From Lotus japonicus (taxonomy: Eukaryota > Streptophyta > Magnoliopsida > Fabales > Fabaceae), in the NCBI RefSeq assembly GCF_012489685.1, contig NC_080043.1:34491987-34555986 (forward strand): a DNA stretch of 64,000 bases, written 5' to 3'. Below the pieces are notes generated by a model, which was given only the letters and a program-made list of their open reading frames with translations, made no database searches and was not told where the DNA came from. A program made the translations under genes and the position numbers. Shown piece after piece: positions 35,191 to 46,059 of the stretch. The number at the start of each line of letters is the position of its first letter. The stretch's first letter is position 1.

Positions 35191-35400
35191 ACGCGTTCCC
35201 GTTCGCCACAAGTGAAGCATTCCCGTTCTTCACTAGTGAAGCATTCCCGTTCTTCACTCTTGGTGAACCATTCCCGTTATTCACCGTATGATGAACCATT
35301 CCCGTTATTCATCAATAATGCATTGGTGAACCATTCCCGTTATTCACCAAATGATGCAATGGTGAACCATTCCCGTTATTCACCATATAATGCATGATGC
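35191..35400. repeat. Minisatellite of hairpin units (GTGAAYCATTCCCGTTATTCAC type)
   Basis: There are about seven units with the core 'cattcccgtt' flanked by complementary 'ggtgaa' and 'ttcacc' arms, so each unit can fold as its own hairpin. Units degenerate towards the left end. It lies inside the 4-kb LTR. Confidence 0.85.
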
Positions 35401-35474
35401 AATATGGTTAGCCAAACATTGAATCGTCCTCACAACACAAGCGTTTAGCTCAAACCCAATATCAAGACAAACCC

Positions 35475-35662
35475 AAGAGTTAGTGTCGATCAATACAACA
35501 CAACTCGGAGTTAGTGTCGGTCAATACAACACAACTCCAACAACAAAAGAACCCAAGGGTTTAGTGTCGGTCAATACAACACAACCCCAACAACAAGAGT
35601 ACACAAGGGTTTAGTGTCGGTCAATACAACACAACCCCAACAACAAGAGTACTTAAAAGAAC
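35475..35662. repeat. Minisatellite, ~38-62 bp units
   Basis: Four copies of 'agtgtcggtcaatacaacac' (one reads 'tcgatcaa'), the last three spaced by 'aactccaacaacaa' or 'aaccccaacaacaagagtac' blocks. The last two units are nearly identical. It lies inside the 4-kb LTR. Confidence 0.85.
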
Positions 35663-38600
35663 TCGATGACTTTCAATCATCACCGTAGCTCACCTCAGTG
35701 GCTTTCCCCAATTCCAAAACCCACAACAAAAGTCGACTTTTCCCCGTCTTTCACAATCATTTTTCCCTTTAGGTTCCCTATATTTATTCGTTTAGTAAAA
35801 ACGTTTCGAATTGGATTAGTCAAGTTATGAGTTTATTTCTCAAAGTCTAAGTCTCCCAAAGTCTCTAGTTTTCGAAATTCTAATCATTCTAATTTTCCAA
35901 AAAACCTCCAAAAGAAGTTTCCCGGGGAAAGTGTAAGTATTCCAACGAATACCAACGAATGGCTAAGTCTCAAACCCCACGTTTGAACTTGCCTAGGGTT
36001 GTTCATCCAACCCGAAATATCAAAGATCATCAGTTCAGAGGTTCCCCACTCCAAAGTCGCGTCAAAACGCACAATTCAACAATATCACAATATCACAAGT
36101 TATGGAAAACATCATAGCATCAACTCATCATCATAATCAACATCAGATAAAGCATAAGTCGAATTTATCGACGCCTATCATGCAGTCATAGCTAATAGTA
36201 AGTTGCCCTAACCTCGAGCTGCTCCAGCCTCGTAATCAAAGGTTCCTTCACTCAAATGCTCTGAAGATCCCAAAGTTCCTTCAACTGAACCTCGGAGAAA
36301 AACAAAGCAGAATCCAAACAAAATCGATTAGTTCGATCGCAATACAACACATTAACGATAGACAAAGCATTAAAGCTTCAGAATACAACAATCGGATACG
36401 AAAAGACAAGTTTTCGAAAACGAAAAACTCCCTCCCCATTGATATAGCTCTCGGCCACAAGGGAAAAAGGGCTCCGGCTCTTTTTCTTCGATCAAATCAG
36501 TTCACAAGGTAGTTTTAGGGTAAAACTAAGGCAAAGAAACTGTCGGAAAAAATTTCGGACGATCGGATCGAAATACGGCTGTTCAGGGGCGTTTTGGTCC
36601 AAAATAAAAGCTCAAAACCTCAAAGTTATCACTTCGGAAAACAAATTTGACAGCAATGATCCTAACGACATCCGTGACAACTAATCCTAAAGGCACGAAG
36701 TCAGATTACGACTTTTCGACAGTAAAGTTTCGAAATGTGCGACAAATAGGGTTTTGAATCAGTTTTTCAGATCCTTGACAACTCGATCCATATCGGCGAA
36801 TACTGACGAAGGTTTTAGGCTCTTGGGCACGTAGAGAACAAACCCCAAAAGAGAAATCAGGAAAAAAGGACAGTTTTACAAAAAGCTCAAAACTTTGAGC
36901 ACAAAAACGACTACAGAAAAGCAGTAGAAACGATGATCAGAGGTAAGAATCAAGCTAGTTACCTCGATACCTTGAAGTAGGAACGAACTGCGCGAAGATC
37001 GGTCAAGTTTCGGCGAAAAATTTCTTCTCCCTCTCCTCTCCTCAACTCGCGGCCAACAAGGAAGAAAATGAAGATATTTTTTGAATTTTTAACTATTTAT
37101 AGGAAGGTGAAATCGCGGGAAAATGAAAATTTCGCGATTTCGATTTTTGCAGCACGTTCACCGATGAATTCTAAGAGAGATTCTGGCGTCAGAATTCCAG
37201 AACTCAAAACAAATCTCAGACATTTGGGAAAAACGATATCTAAAATCCCAAAAGCGGTGTAAGTTAATCTGTCCCGAAAAACTACTTTTTGCTGTGATGG
37301 TCAGACGATAAAACTTTGTTATGAAGAAAGATTGGAAATGTCGAAGCAAATCTGGCAACGCAGACGGAAACTTCGTTAGAAGTTCCGAATAGAAAAAGTC
37401 TTCATCCAGCGATCAAATCTAGGGTTTCGAAGCAAAGAAATTAGCGTCGTCGGACTTCCGAAAAGTGAATACTATCGTGCGTACAGTCCAGGGTTCCGAA
37501 ATGAAAACACTGGTCGAAGGAAAAATGAAGAGAACCTTTAAATTTTCCAGGGATTCGAAATTTCACTTAAACGTTGCTCTAAAAGCGAAATTAGCCTATT
37601 CTGGACACGCTCGCCATAAGGCAGGTGTGCAGACGACTCGCACTAATTCCTAAAACGACTACGCAACATTCCTCAAGCAATTCCTGAACTTTCTTCTTCA
37701 TTAATCTTTCTCAAACCTCAAACTCCTGTCACGCTTACACTGATTCTACGCGCGAGTCGGAAATTAACTTGTCCTGTAAATCCAGGTCTTACACCATCCT
37801 TCTTTGGTGGAAGAGAAAATGGACCTACCTTCTGAGATGGAGGCTTCTGAGATGGATGCTTCTGAGATGGAGGCTTACAGGGTTTTTCAGGGTTCTTGGT
37901 TGGTTGGGTGGCATATGGAGTAATAGTCAGCTCATCATCATCATGCTCCACAAACATATGGGCTAACCCTCTATTGTCAACTGCATATGTGCCCAGCACC
38001 ATAGCATCATTATCGGTCAACAAAGGGCGAAATTTGCGAGCAATGGCATCATCTTGTGTCCTCCACCATAACTTGAACTTGCCTTCTCTATACCCCATTT
38101 CCTCAACAATATCAATACATTCAAGGTAACCCCACTTGTCCAGATCAACATCAGTAACGGTTGTCACTCGTCCCTCTCTGTAATGAGGGTGTGGGTCCGA
38201 ACAAAATAACCCAGAATGGTGCACAACAACTGTGAATGCCATATCCTACAACAACATAAGCAAAAATTCCAATAAATTATGTCTTTACTACCACTGATGT
38301 TGAATCATTGAAAAACCCTAAAGTGAAGAAACCTAAACAGTGAATCAACATTTTGAGATGAAAACCCAAAACAGAAAGGGAGTATTTTCGAAATGGAATC
38401 TACTCATTAGGCGCGGTGGTTTCGAAAACAAAGGAAGAAAGGGACCAACCTTTTAGGCGCAGCAGTCTCGTCGTTCTCTCACCTGCACCAGTCGCAGCCA
38501 CCGTCACCACCAAAACTCAGTCGCAGTTCGTTCGAAGAAGGTAAGGGATAAGGGATGGATAATGGGTGGGTTAGAATAGATAAGGGATGGATTATTAGGA

Positions 38601-38869
38601 TTAGGATTAGTGATTTTGTTTATATTAGATTAGGTTTAAATTTAGTTAATTTAAGGGTTTTTAGTTTTTTTATTTTAAAACAAAAAAATGCCACGTCATC
38701 TCATTAATTGACGTGGCATGGCCATGTGTGCATGGTGGCCGGTGCAAAACTCAGGCACAGTGGTTTTGGCCACCGGAGGGACCATTTCCGGAAGTTACTC
38801 CGGGGAGGGACCAAAACCAGCGCTCGCTCAAACATCAGAGACCATTTCCATAGTTTTTCCTTACTTTTA

Positions 38870-39962
38870 AAGTTATTTAAATCGCTTTAACACTATGATT
38901 GGTAGCAAAGAGAGAGACAGAGAAGAGAGAGTAAAGAAAAGAGAAAATGAGTAGAGAAAAATATGTGAGAAATACAGTAGATTTTGTAGGTTGTTTGGTA
39001 TGATAGAGATAGAAGAGAAGAGAGATATTACTTTTTATATTAAGACATTTTTACCCTTAAATTTTTAAAATATTTAATTGTTTGTGAGATTGATAAAAAT
39101 AGTGGGCAAGGATTAAATTGGAAATTACTTTAAAAAGTACCTTCGGTCAACTTTCTTCTCAAAAGTAAGAGACTGTAAAAAGGTGGGATGGCCCACCACA
39201 AAGTTCTCTCTACTGCTACAGGGAAAGAGAACCAAACACGGATGGAAGTGCAAACGCTCACCTAACTCCTTCTTCACTAATTCTCTCTTGCGTATCTCTA
39301 CGCAAACAAACATAGTGTAAATGAACTGAGTTTAGGATGAAAGAAATACCATAAATAGTCTATTGTGCCCAATGAATAATTCGATTAAGTGAATGTTTAT
39401 GTTAGCATTAAGGCAAAGGAAAACATGATTTCCTGGCGAGGAAGGCATCAAGGGAGGGAACTCAACATCGGATATGGGAGCAGCCACCATCTGTTGTTTA
39501 TGAATTATTGTATTTAAACGCGATTGCATAGTTTATTTTTCCTGTCTATTTTCCTATGTAACCAAATAAAAGGAAAACATAATTTCACGTATTTCAATGC
39601 ATCAATAAAGAAGTTAAAATTGGTCACGTTAAATTTAATGTGAATTGGAGAAGAATTATTTTGAACCCGTTTGGGTTTCATATATGAATCTATCTTTCTG
39701 AGGCACCTTGACTTCGGTCAAGCCCCAACTCTACCCTCAACCTTCTATCTTTTAAACTTGGGTTTGTAGCCTCCTATTATAACACAAATAGACATTTTCT
39801 CACGTTAACTCCAATGTGAATCCATGTTAAGTTCAATGAAAATCAAAATACATACTAACTTGCTCAAAATTTATAATGTAGATTTCTTTTAAAATTTAAT
39901 TTTATTTATTTAATAAATATCTCTGTTATGACCTATTTACACCTCACTAACAGACCATTCAA
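38870..39962. other. Non-coding flank of the MULE
   Basis: No gene seen. A purine-rich stretch with 'agagagag' words (38908-39025) resembles MITE or microsatellite debris. Confidence 0.35.
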
Positions 39963-40270
39963 ATGGCTTCCTCCTTCTCTGTGTCTTCAATTCCTGCTGA
40001 TTTTTGGAACTGTTTCTTGAAGGTGAAGGCTATTTCCCATGTGAAGGACATGTGATGGCGTTTGGGTAACGATGTTGTCCTAGTGTAGTCCAATCTCTAT
40101 TCGTGGGGTATGTAGCTCGACTCGTGACCTCGTTGCGTGTTGGAGCCGGAAACAGCTGTACATACCTTCCTCTACTTCCAACCATTTTGGTTTGCATTCC
40201 AGGTGTCTTAGCGAAGCTAAGATCTAGTGCTTGATAGTAGTGGGTTTTTTGTTGTGATTATTTAACAAGT
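39963..40270 (+). pseudogene. zf-RVT fragment of a LINE
   Basis: The frames include IPADFWNCFLKVKAISHVKD, WRLGNDVVLV and ETAVHTFLYF. This is the zf-RVT order (W-K-x-K-A-I, R-L-G-N-D, E-T-x-x-H-x-F) of plant LINEs, with stops in between. It is an old fragment. Confidence 0.5.
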
Positions 40271-40870
40271 GAGTCGTCTTGCAACTTGGTTCGGGCGGAC
40301 GTGACACCTTTATCGGGCCAGTCAAGCTACTCTAGAGGCTCATCCTTCTCGAGCAATGACAAAGTCAACATAACATTCGGACATCCACAGTCGAATATCC
40401 CGCAAATCACGACAGGATGAAGGGAGAGGTCATGACGTCAACAATGATATATACACACCTCATTTCTTATACACTTAATTTTCACCTATTTTAATTTATA
40501 TCTCTCTCCTCTTATCATCTATCACATCTTATATTTCTCTCTCTTACTTTTTTCTTTATTCGTCAAGACATTCATCCTAATTAGTGCATCATGTTCCCTT
40601 TAGTCATTCGACCGTGTAATAGACGTAGGAATTAGGGTTAGAGTGTCCACCCACTATAAAAGGGGGGCTCTTTATGTCTAAAGATCCATCATTTTCATAC
40701 TTGAGCAATACAGTAAGTCTTTTTCACTAGTCTTACTCACGGAAAGTTCATTCATGAACATTGGCGCAAACCGCGAGGTCTCGGTAAAACTCTTCCCAAA
40801 CCCTCAAGGTTCCCCACCCTTTTTTGCACCATTTAAACAAGATCCAGCAGTAACAACACCAGATCTTCCA
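40271..40870 (+). mobile_element. LTR-like remnant with MITE insertion
   Basis: TATAAAAGG at 40655-40663 followed by a leader ending 'cattggcgcaaaccgcgagg' looks like a Ty3/Gypsy LTR end. Before it, about 40443-40567 is a + strand copy of the MITE-like repeat at 25322-25505. No partner LTR was seen. Confidence 0.4.
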
Positions 40871-41226
40871 TGAGAGCTTTCTCTTAAAAAGTAATTAGTG
40901 TCTACTATTCATGAACATATATAGGCACTAAAAGTTTATGATAAACTAACATGACCCTTTTGCTTTTGTCTCGTTGGGGGAATCAATTTCTCTTGCCTTA
41001 TCATGGGTGGCATAGCTTCTATATATAAGAGTCAAAAACTCTAAATTGTGAGCTACTACATTTCTATGGAAATTTACTTTTTTTAACAATAATTACATCT
41101 TTGGAAAGACTTATGTATAATTAATTTTGAAGTCATAATTCATTTTAGAAAAAAGTTTTGGATTTTTTAATGATAAAAAACTAATTACCAAACAAAGAAT
41201 TAAAGTAAAAAAATTACCACCATGAG
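40871..41226 (+). repeat. Direct repeat, right copy (~356 bp)
   Basis: This is the diverged partner of 28209-28575, in the same orientation, so the pair brackets the Mutator element and its flanks. Confidence 0.8.
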
Positions 41227-42178
41227 TTAGGGAACATGTAAGTTGGGTGGGGGAGGTGTGGGGATTAATTTCAGGCGGATGCAATTTATTTTTCCGGAAA
41301 AAATAAAAAGAAACAAACTGTCATGTTGGAGTTGTTTTGGACTTGTATGTAGCTGATGTGGCCTGCTATAAAATTAACTTGACTCACAATGAGGCATATG
41401 TATCATGCAATCTACTACATCTTATTCTCGAGTTACTATTCATAAGAAACCACCAATGAGATTCTGCCACCTGCCTTTCTTCCATTTATCCTACCATTTT
41501 TTTTTTCATAATCGTCTTTGGGAGACGATGTCGTTTCCACTTAATCTTTGACTCAATCTTGGATAGGATGTCGTTCCCCACCTAATATGTCTGCTTCCCT
41601 TCGCTCAATCAACCCTAGCTGGCAATTGCGTGTTGCCTCTCCCTCTCTACCCACTCCGCCCCTCTCTCAAATCAACCCATCGTTGGCAATGGCGTGTTCC
41701 TTTCCCTCTCTACCGTCTCTCCCCTTCCTTGTATTTCCTCCTATCCCTCTATTGCGAACCCTAGATTTCTTTCCGTGTTCAACTTATTTTTTCCACCCAC
41801 TATTGACCAAGCCATCACGTTCTATTTTCCGGTTGATCTGATGATTCATTACCATCGCCGTCGTTTACTGTTTATTCGTCATGTTTTTCCATCAGTACAT
41901 GAAGTTTTGGGTTCCAATGCATCTTCAGACCTTGATCTGTGTTCAAATGGTCAGTATCAATTCAAATCTCAATTAATTTTCCTACTACTTACACACTTTT
42001 GTATGATGATTACCTACATGTGTTGTATTGTCCGTGTAGTTTATAAAATTTCCTATAAATACTCCCTTGCTGTGAACTTCTAGTCATCACAGTTGCCCTC
42101 TAATTCTGTTTTCAAAAATTTCAAAAATTTTCCTTTATTTGCACTGGTTTCACTAATCTCTCCTTTTTCTTTGCACTA
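41227..42178. other. Upstream region of the RPA-like gene
   Basis: It contains open stretches rich in Ser/Pro (about 41548-41841) that I do not recognise. It may include 5' UTR and a leader intron of the downstream gene. No promoter element could be fixed. Confidence 0.35.
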
Positions 42179-42952
42179 ATGTCTGGACACATGAGTTCCA
42201 TTCGAAGCTTATGCCCTGGTAGAGAAGCTTGGAAGATCAAAGCAAGGGTTATTAGGAGGTGGGAAATGGCCCCTACTGCTGAACCTTCCAAGCCATATGC
42301 TTTGCAACTTGTCCTGATTGATTCTGAGGTAGTTTAATCCTTTGAATCAAATTTATGTATGTTTTCCATTATTAGGTATGTTTTTGTTCATTCAAATTTA
42401 TGTTCTTTCTTATTTGACAGGGTTCCAAAATAGAGGCTACTATCAAGAAGTATTTGATCAGCAAGTTCCAAAGGGATGTTCTTGAAGGCAATGTTTATAA
42501 TTTTACCTTTTTCGTTGTGATTGATGACAATGGATCATATCATGCTGCTGATCATGAGTACACGATTCTCTTCAATAGCAGGACGAAGGGTCAAGTTGAC
42601 CAGTGTGAAAGCATTCCCAGAATGGGTTTAACATTGAAAGATACCGCTGAAATTCACATGACTATGGGAGAGTCTGATTTCTTGATAGGTATTTGTGTTT
42701 GTTTAGTGTTCTTATTGGTGTTTATGTTGTGAACTTAATATTAATTCTTTTTTTTAGGTTATTTTTCAATCTTTTGGAGTATTTGATAACAGTGTTTGAT
42801 ATTTGTTTTCATTTTTTTTGTTAGATATTATTGGATTGGTTACAGCTGTTTCTGCTGAGCAACAATTTACCAAGTCTGGAAATGTTACTAGAAAGATTGA
42901 GTTGGAGATAACTGATCATAAGCATGTCATATCTAACCTATCATTTAATTAA
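42179..42952 (+). CDS. RPA1/RFA1-like OB-fold protein, truncated
   Basis: Three exons (42179-42328, 42421-42688, 42825-42952) join in frame to 181 residues. The N-terminal OB fold is recognisable: LCPGREAWKIKARVIRRWEM, YALQLVLIDSEGSKIEATIK, ISKFQRDVLEGNVYNFTFF and the DUF223-style NSRTKGQVDQC. A second OB begins at DIIGLVTAVSAEQQFTKSGN, but after ELEITDHK the frame runs into unrelated codons and TAA, where full proteins continue through the rest of OB2. Plant genomes hold many such RPA70-like copies, often in Helitrons. Intact splice sites mean it could still be expressed as a short protein; more likely it is a 3'-truncated copy. Confidence 0.7.
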
Positions 42953-43104
42953 TACTCACTGATAAGCAAGAGACATTGGTTAAAAAGTGGTTGTGTTTGA
43001 CACTTGATTATTCCCACTACTCGTGGGAATTGTTTGTTGGATAATGGTATTTAAGTGTCATTTGTTCTCGCCATTTCATTTCCATTTCTCTTGTGGTGCA
43101 ACAC

Positions 43105-44399
43105 TGTTGGTTAATCCGCAAGTGTACGAATCCACCCGGTTTTAAATATCGAACCACAGGGATTGTGAGTGAATAGATTCGGTTCAAGCTTTGAGTTTGA
43201 AGGTTTGTTTTATTGAGGCAAACATATGTCGAAGTAGTAATAAGGAAAAAGAAAATATAAATTCAGAAATGAAACAGAGAATGAAAAGAAAGAGTGATTT
43301 ACTTTGGGTTCTTGCTCAACTAATCAATTCAAGCACATCATTCTAAGCACATGTTCTCATGAACCTCTCCTTGATGTTATAGCCTAAGCAACTACCTATC
43401 GATGCCTCGCATAGATAATTCTTTCAAACCAAAATATAAGCCTAATTCCTTGCGTACTTAAACATTTGCTTGAAGCATAAAGATTATAAAGTTCAGGCCA
43501 ACAAACCCCAACCCTTCCTCTATTCCTAGTAGCAAGCATAGAAGAGGTAATCCCACAACAAGTCCCTAATCTATAACAAACTTCCGTTCTATTATAGAAA
43601 AGCGTAAAGCTAGCACATGTTCTAACTTGAAACATAAAGCATGGATGTGGGATTCAAGGAAAGAAGAAGAACATGTGGGAAAGAACTTAAGATTATAACT
43701 TAAAAATGAAAAGTCTTACAAGAAAACCAAAGTAAAAGAAGATAGATTAGCCAAGCTTGGCTAAGAACCTTGAACACAAGCTTGGAAGTCTTCTCTCACT
43801 CTCCTAGATGATCCTCTACCTCTGAATTTTACAAAGTGTATAAAAGGTACCAGAGAAAATGACTAGAATCCTATTTATAGGCAAAAAAACGTGTTTTCTG
43901 CTGTGCTGGGCGCTCAAGCATTGATCTGGGGCGCTTGAGCGCCCCTATAACAGATGCAGGGCTCCAAGCTTCTGGAGTGCTGGCGCTTGAGCGCCAGGTG
44001 AGGGCGCTTGAGCGCCAACTTCACGTTTCTGGTGACTTTTCAGCTTTTGTAACTCCTCCTTTGAATGCTTCCTTCAATTCCTTTGCATCTTGGCCTTCCT
44101 TTTCCATGAGTTATCTGCTGAAGCACTAAAGGACCAAGACAAGTGAAAATAGCAAGAAATTCAAAGGGCTTTTAATCACCTTAGTCCTCACAAAACAATG
44201 GAAAAACTAATGCAAGTCCTAAACTCTATAAAAATTCAAAAAAGACCCTTATAAAACTATGTAATTACTTAAATGAAGCAAAAACACGAATAAAAGTAAA
44301 AATGCATGAGAATGCATGAAACACTACATGAGACAAAGAAAAAAGACTCAAAACCTACAAAGAAATGACCCTAAAAACACTACTAAACCCGGGTCATCA
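43105..44399. mobile_element. Solo-LTR-like element with 5-bp TSD
   Basis: The 1,295-bp unit begins TGTTGGTTAATCCGCAAGTG and ends 'cccgggtcatca'. AACAC flanks it (43100-43104, 44400-44404). No internal coding domain was found. It contains 'cctatttatagg' (TATA-like, 43871-43882) and a cluster of GGCGCTTGAGCGCC motifs. The single TG...CA unit with a 5-bp duplication fits a solo LTR. Confidence 0.75.
43908..44017. repeat. Cluster of GGCGCTTGAGCGCC hairpin motifs
   Basis: Three full copies (about 43929-43943, 43981-43996, 44002-44017) and one partial copy ('gggcgctcaagc', about 43908-43919). Each has 6-bp arms GGCGCT/AGCGCC around TG. Confidence 0.85.
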
Positions 44400-44737
44400 A
44401 ACACCTAAATAGAAAAGATAGTAGATGACCTCTTCTTTTGTATTTATCCAACGCCCCTTATTCAGAGTTGTTATTTAACTTTTTTGAGAATGTTTCCCCT
44501 GCATATAAAATGTTAGAGCACAAGTCACAATTTAAACAGCTTTGTCCATTTTCTTTCAGGCCCACGAAAACATCACAGCAATTCCAATGATTATCATGTA
44601 TTTTCCTTCAAGTTTCTAGTGCATGGAATGGTTAAATTTGATGGACATCTAAGGAATTTGTGCTGTTACCTATAGTCATCCATCAGCCATAAGCAGAATA
44701 TATGATTATCTAAGCCATTTTCTTCTATGTTCTGCAG

Positions 44738-44786
44738 GTCATTTGGCAAGACAATATTGATCCCGACAACATGACCTATGAGATTA
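44738..44786 (+). pseudogene. Exon fragment of a BIG BROTHER-type E3 ubiquitin ligase
   Basis: After an AG acceptor (44736-44737) the frame reads VIWQDNIDPDNMTYE, a conserved stretch just upstream of the RING region in BIG BROTHER/EOD1-like ligases. The next residues (IRLKVLRLL) no longer match, and no RING follows. It is an isolated exon piece. Confidence 0.55.
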
Positions 44787-44869
44787 GATTGAAAGTTCTT
44801 AGACTCCTCTTTCAGGCATTATATAGTACTTCCTTAAAGTAAGGCGACTAGATATTTGATTTTTTTAGT

Positions 44870-45820
44870 ATATACAATAGAGAAAAAAACACAACGAGTC
44901 TGTTTGACGAGAGAACCATTCTTTGTTTGTTTTAGATCTTTCAAAAAAAATGAACTACAATATATCTGCATATGATTCCTATATCTTGATAGGGCTTAAT
45001 TATGCTTCTCAGCATTCCTCTTGTAAAAAGAAACCATAAAAAAGGTTGTCTAAACAACTCAATTGACCAATATGATTTTTTATAAATAAAATATAGAAAT
45101 TATAAACCACTTATCTTCAATGTGATTATAGGATGAGTTATATAATTAACTAAACAGTTTTCCTTCCGCCCTTGTGAATGGATATTAATCGAGAAAGTAA
45201 TCTTAAGATAGGTAACTTGAAGATACCAAGTACAATAATTCTTTTAAAATGGATATTGATCTCTTAACATAATTCAAACTCTCCCTTAAAAGTTTTATAC
45301 AGTCACTATGGAGAATCACCTAGCATTCAAATCAAATTCACCAATACTGAAGGTTGAAAGCAGAGCCACATATTAGCATGCTAAAATGTTTCTCAATGTT
45401 TAGCCCCAAACAAATGTTTTATGATACAATATATTTCAGAAATAACTGAACGAAAGGAAAAGAAAAACAGAATGCAATAAAAGGACCATAGTCAAACTAA
45501 CAAAATAGATTTCCTAGATACATAATGATATAGACATGGTAATTTCAAGTGTTTCTTCCATAGCAGAATGGGGCAATGTTGATATGGAAAATCTGCTTGA
45601 GTCCCATAAGGCCATAAAAAGGGAGTAAGCCTCTTCTGACAGTACGTTTGGAAACGCATAGTTGAACCAAAATTATGGTGCACAAAAACTATTTCCCTTA
45701 GCTTCTATAAGTGTGAATCGATTTTGTGTATTGTGTACACAAAAATTATACACAAAATCAAAAGTACATTTAGTTTACAACATCATTACATCAGACATTG
45801 GCCCATCAGTGATCAACCTC
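44870..45820. other. Non-coding stretch
   Basis: No feature was recognised. A minus-strand open frame around 45520-45680 has no identifiable motif. Confidence 0.3.
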
Positions 45821-45864
45821 TAAGATAATCTAACCAAAACATTTCCTCAATCCATGCCCTCGTC

Positions 45865-46040
45865 TTCCTCAACGCGGTAACATCGTTATGCACCATCTCC
45901 ACAAGCTTATTGATAGCATTGTGCTTGAAAACCTCACTGGGGTCCTCAGTATGAGAAGAAACCCTAGCAAGAGAACCCACTAAACCATAAGGGGAAGGAG
46001 GGTATGGCCTCTGAGGAGGAGGGTGGTGGGGGTGGTGATC
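45865..46040 (-). pseudogene. ELC/VPS23 (TSG101-like) fragment
   Basis: The minus strand encodes QRPYPPSPYG, then ARVSSHTEDPSEVFKHNAIN and KLVEMVHNDVTALRKTR. This is the Pro-rich linker and start of the coiled-coil region of the plant ESCRT-I subunit ELC. The UEV ubiquitin-binding domain is missing upstream, and the match ends after KTR with a stop soon after. It is fused directly to the pectin methylesterase fragment on the same strand. Confidence 0.65.
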
Positions 46041-46059
46041 CCTGATGAAGAATTCGACA

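Larger units (their letters stand above)
33811..37793 (-). mobile_element. ~4.0-kb solo-LTR-like element with 5-bp TSD
   Basis: It is bounded by TGTAACACCCCGATTTCCGG on the left and '...aggtcttaca' on the right, so TG...CA in either reading. CCATC flanks it (33806-33810 and 37794-37798). No internal LTR pair, gag or pol is seen, so it fits a solo LTR of a large-LTR Ty3/Gypsy element (Ogre/Tat style); that lineage is inferred. On the minus strand a TATA box (CCTATAAATAG, about 37096-37106) precedes a leader and an ORF, giving the element direction. Confidence 0.75.
30035..38242 (-). pseudogene. MULE transposase (MURA-like), broken by an LTR insertion and three stop codons
   Basis: In order: N-terminal PB1-like domain (38242-37799, AFTVVVHHSG to DDELTITPYA); basic-acidic linker (33810-32949); DNA-binding/FHY3-like segment (32936 down to about 32400, FRSLKQFKDAVRDHTVLNGR, CRREDC, GPHTCPR); DDE transposase core (about 32240-31310, PFIGLDGCHLKTQFGGILL, DDIGADRRWIFISDQQK, CLRHLYANFKKKFGG); SWIM zinc finger (31300-31240, CSCNLWELVGIPCRHAVAAI); CCHC knuckle (30966-30922, CSRCGQFGHNSRSC); and a spliced basic tail ending KKHLKKGKRVADS at 30035. 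An intron at 31922-31843 splits the core. In-frame TAG codons lie at 32946-32948, 31306-31308 and 31045-31047. The LTR insertion at 33811-37793 interrupts Asp-Gly codons in the linker; removing it and one TSD copy keeps the frame. Confidence 0.88.
28831..38860 (-). mobile_element. MuDR-type Mutator transposon with 9-bp TSD, containing an LTR insertion
   Basis: The ~250-bp terminal inverted repeats (28831 to about 29079, about 38600 to 38860) begin GGGAAAACTATGGAAATGGT. TTACTTTTA flanks both ends (28822-28830, 38861-38869). Both TIRs contain the same 'gacgtggcat' and 'gagcgagcgctggttttgg' words. The element encodes a multi-exon transposase on the minus strand and a GRF zinc finger on the + strand. 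Without the 3,983-bp insertion plus its 5-bp duplication it would be 6,042 bp, a normal size for an autonomous MULE. Confidence 0.93.

Noticed and set aside
35191..35662. CRISPR-like array of regularly spaced repeats.
   Set aside because: Eukaryotic LTR context, variable spacing, no cas genes; these are minisatellites.
44831..44851. Helitron 3' end candidate: 'ccttaaagtaagg' hairpin followed by CTAG.
   Set aside because: The stem is only 5 bp, CTAG is 3 nt after it instead of about 10-12, and the next base is not the T expected from an A|T target.
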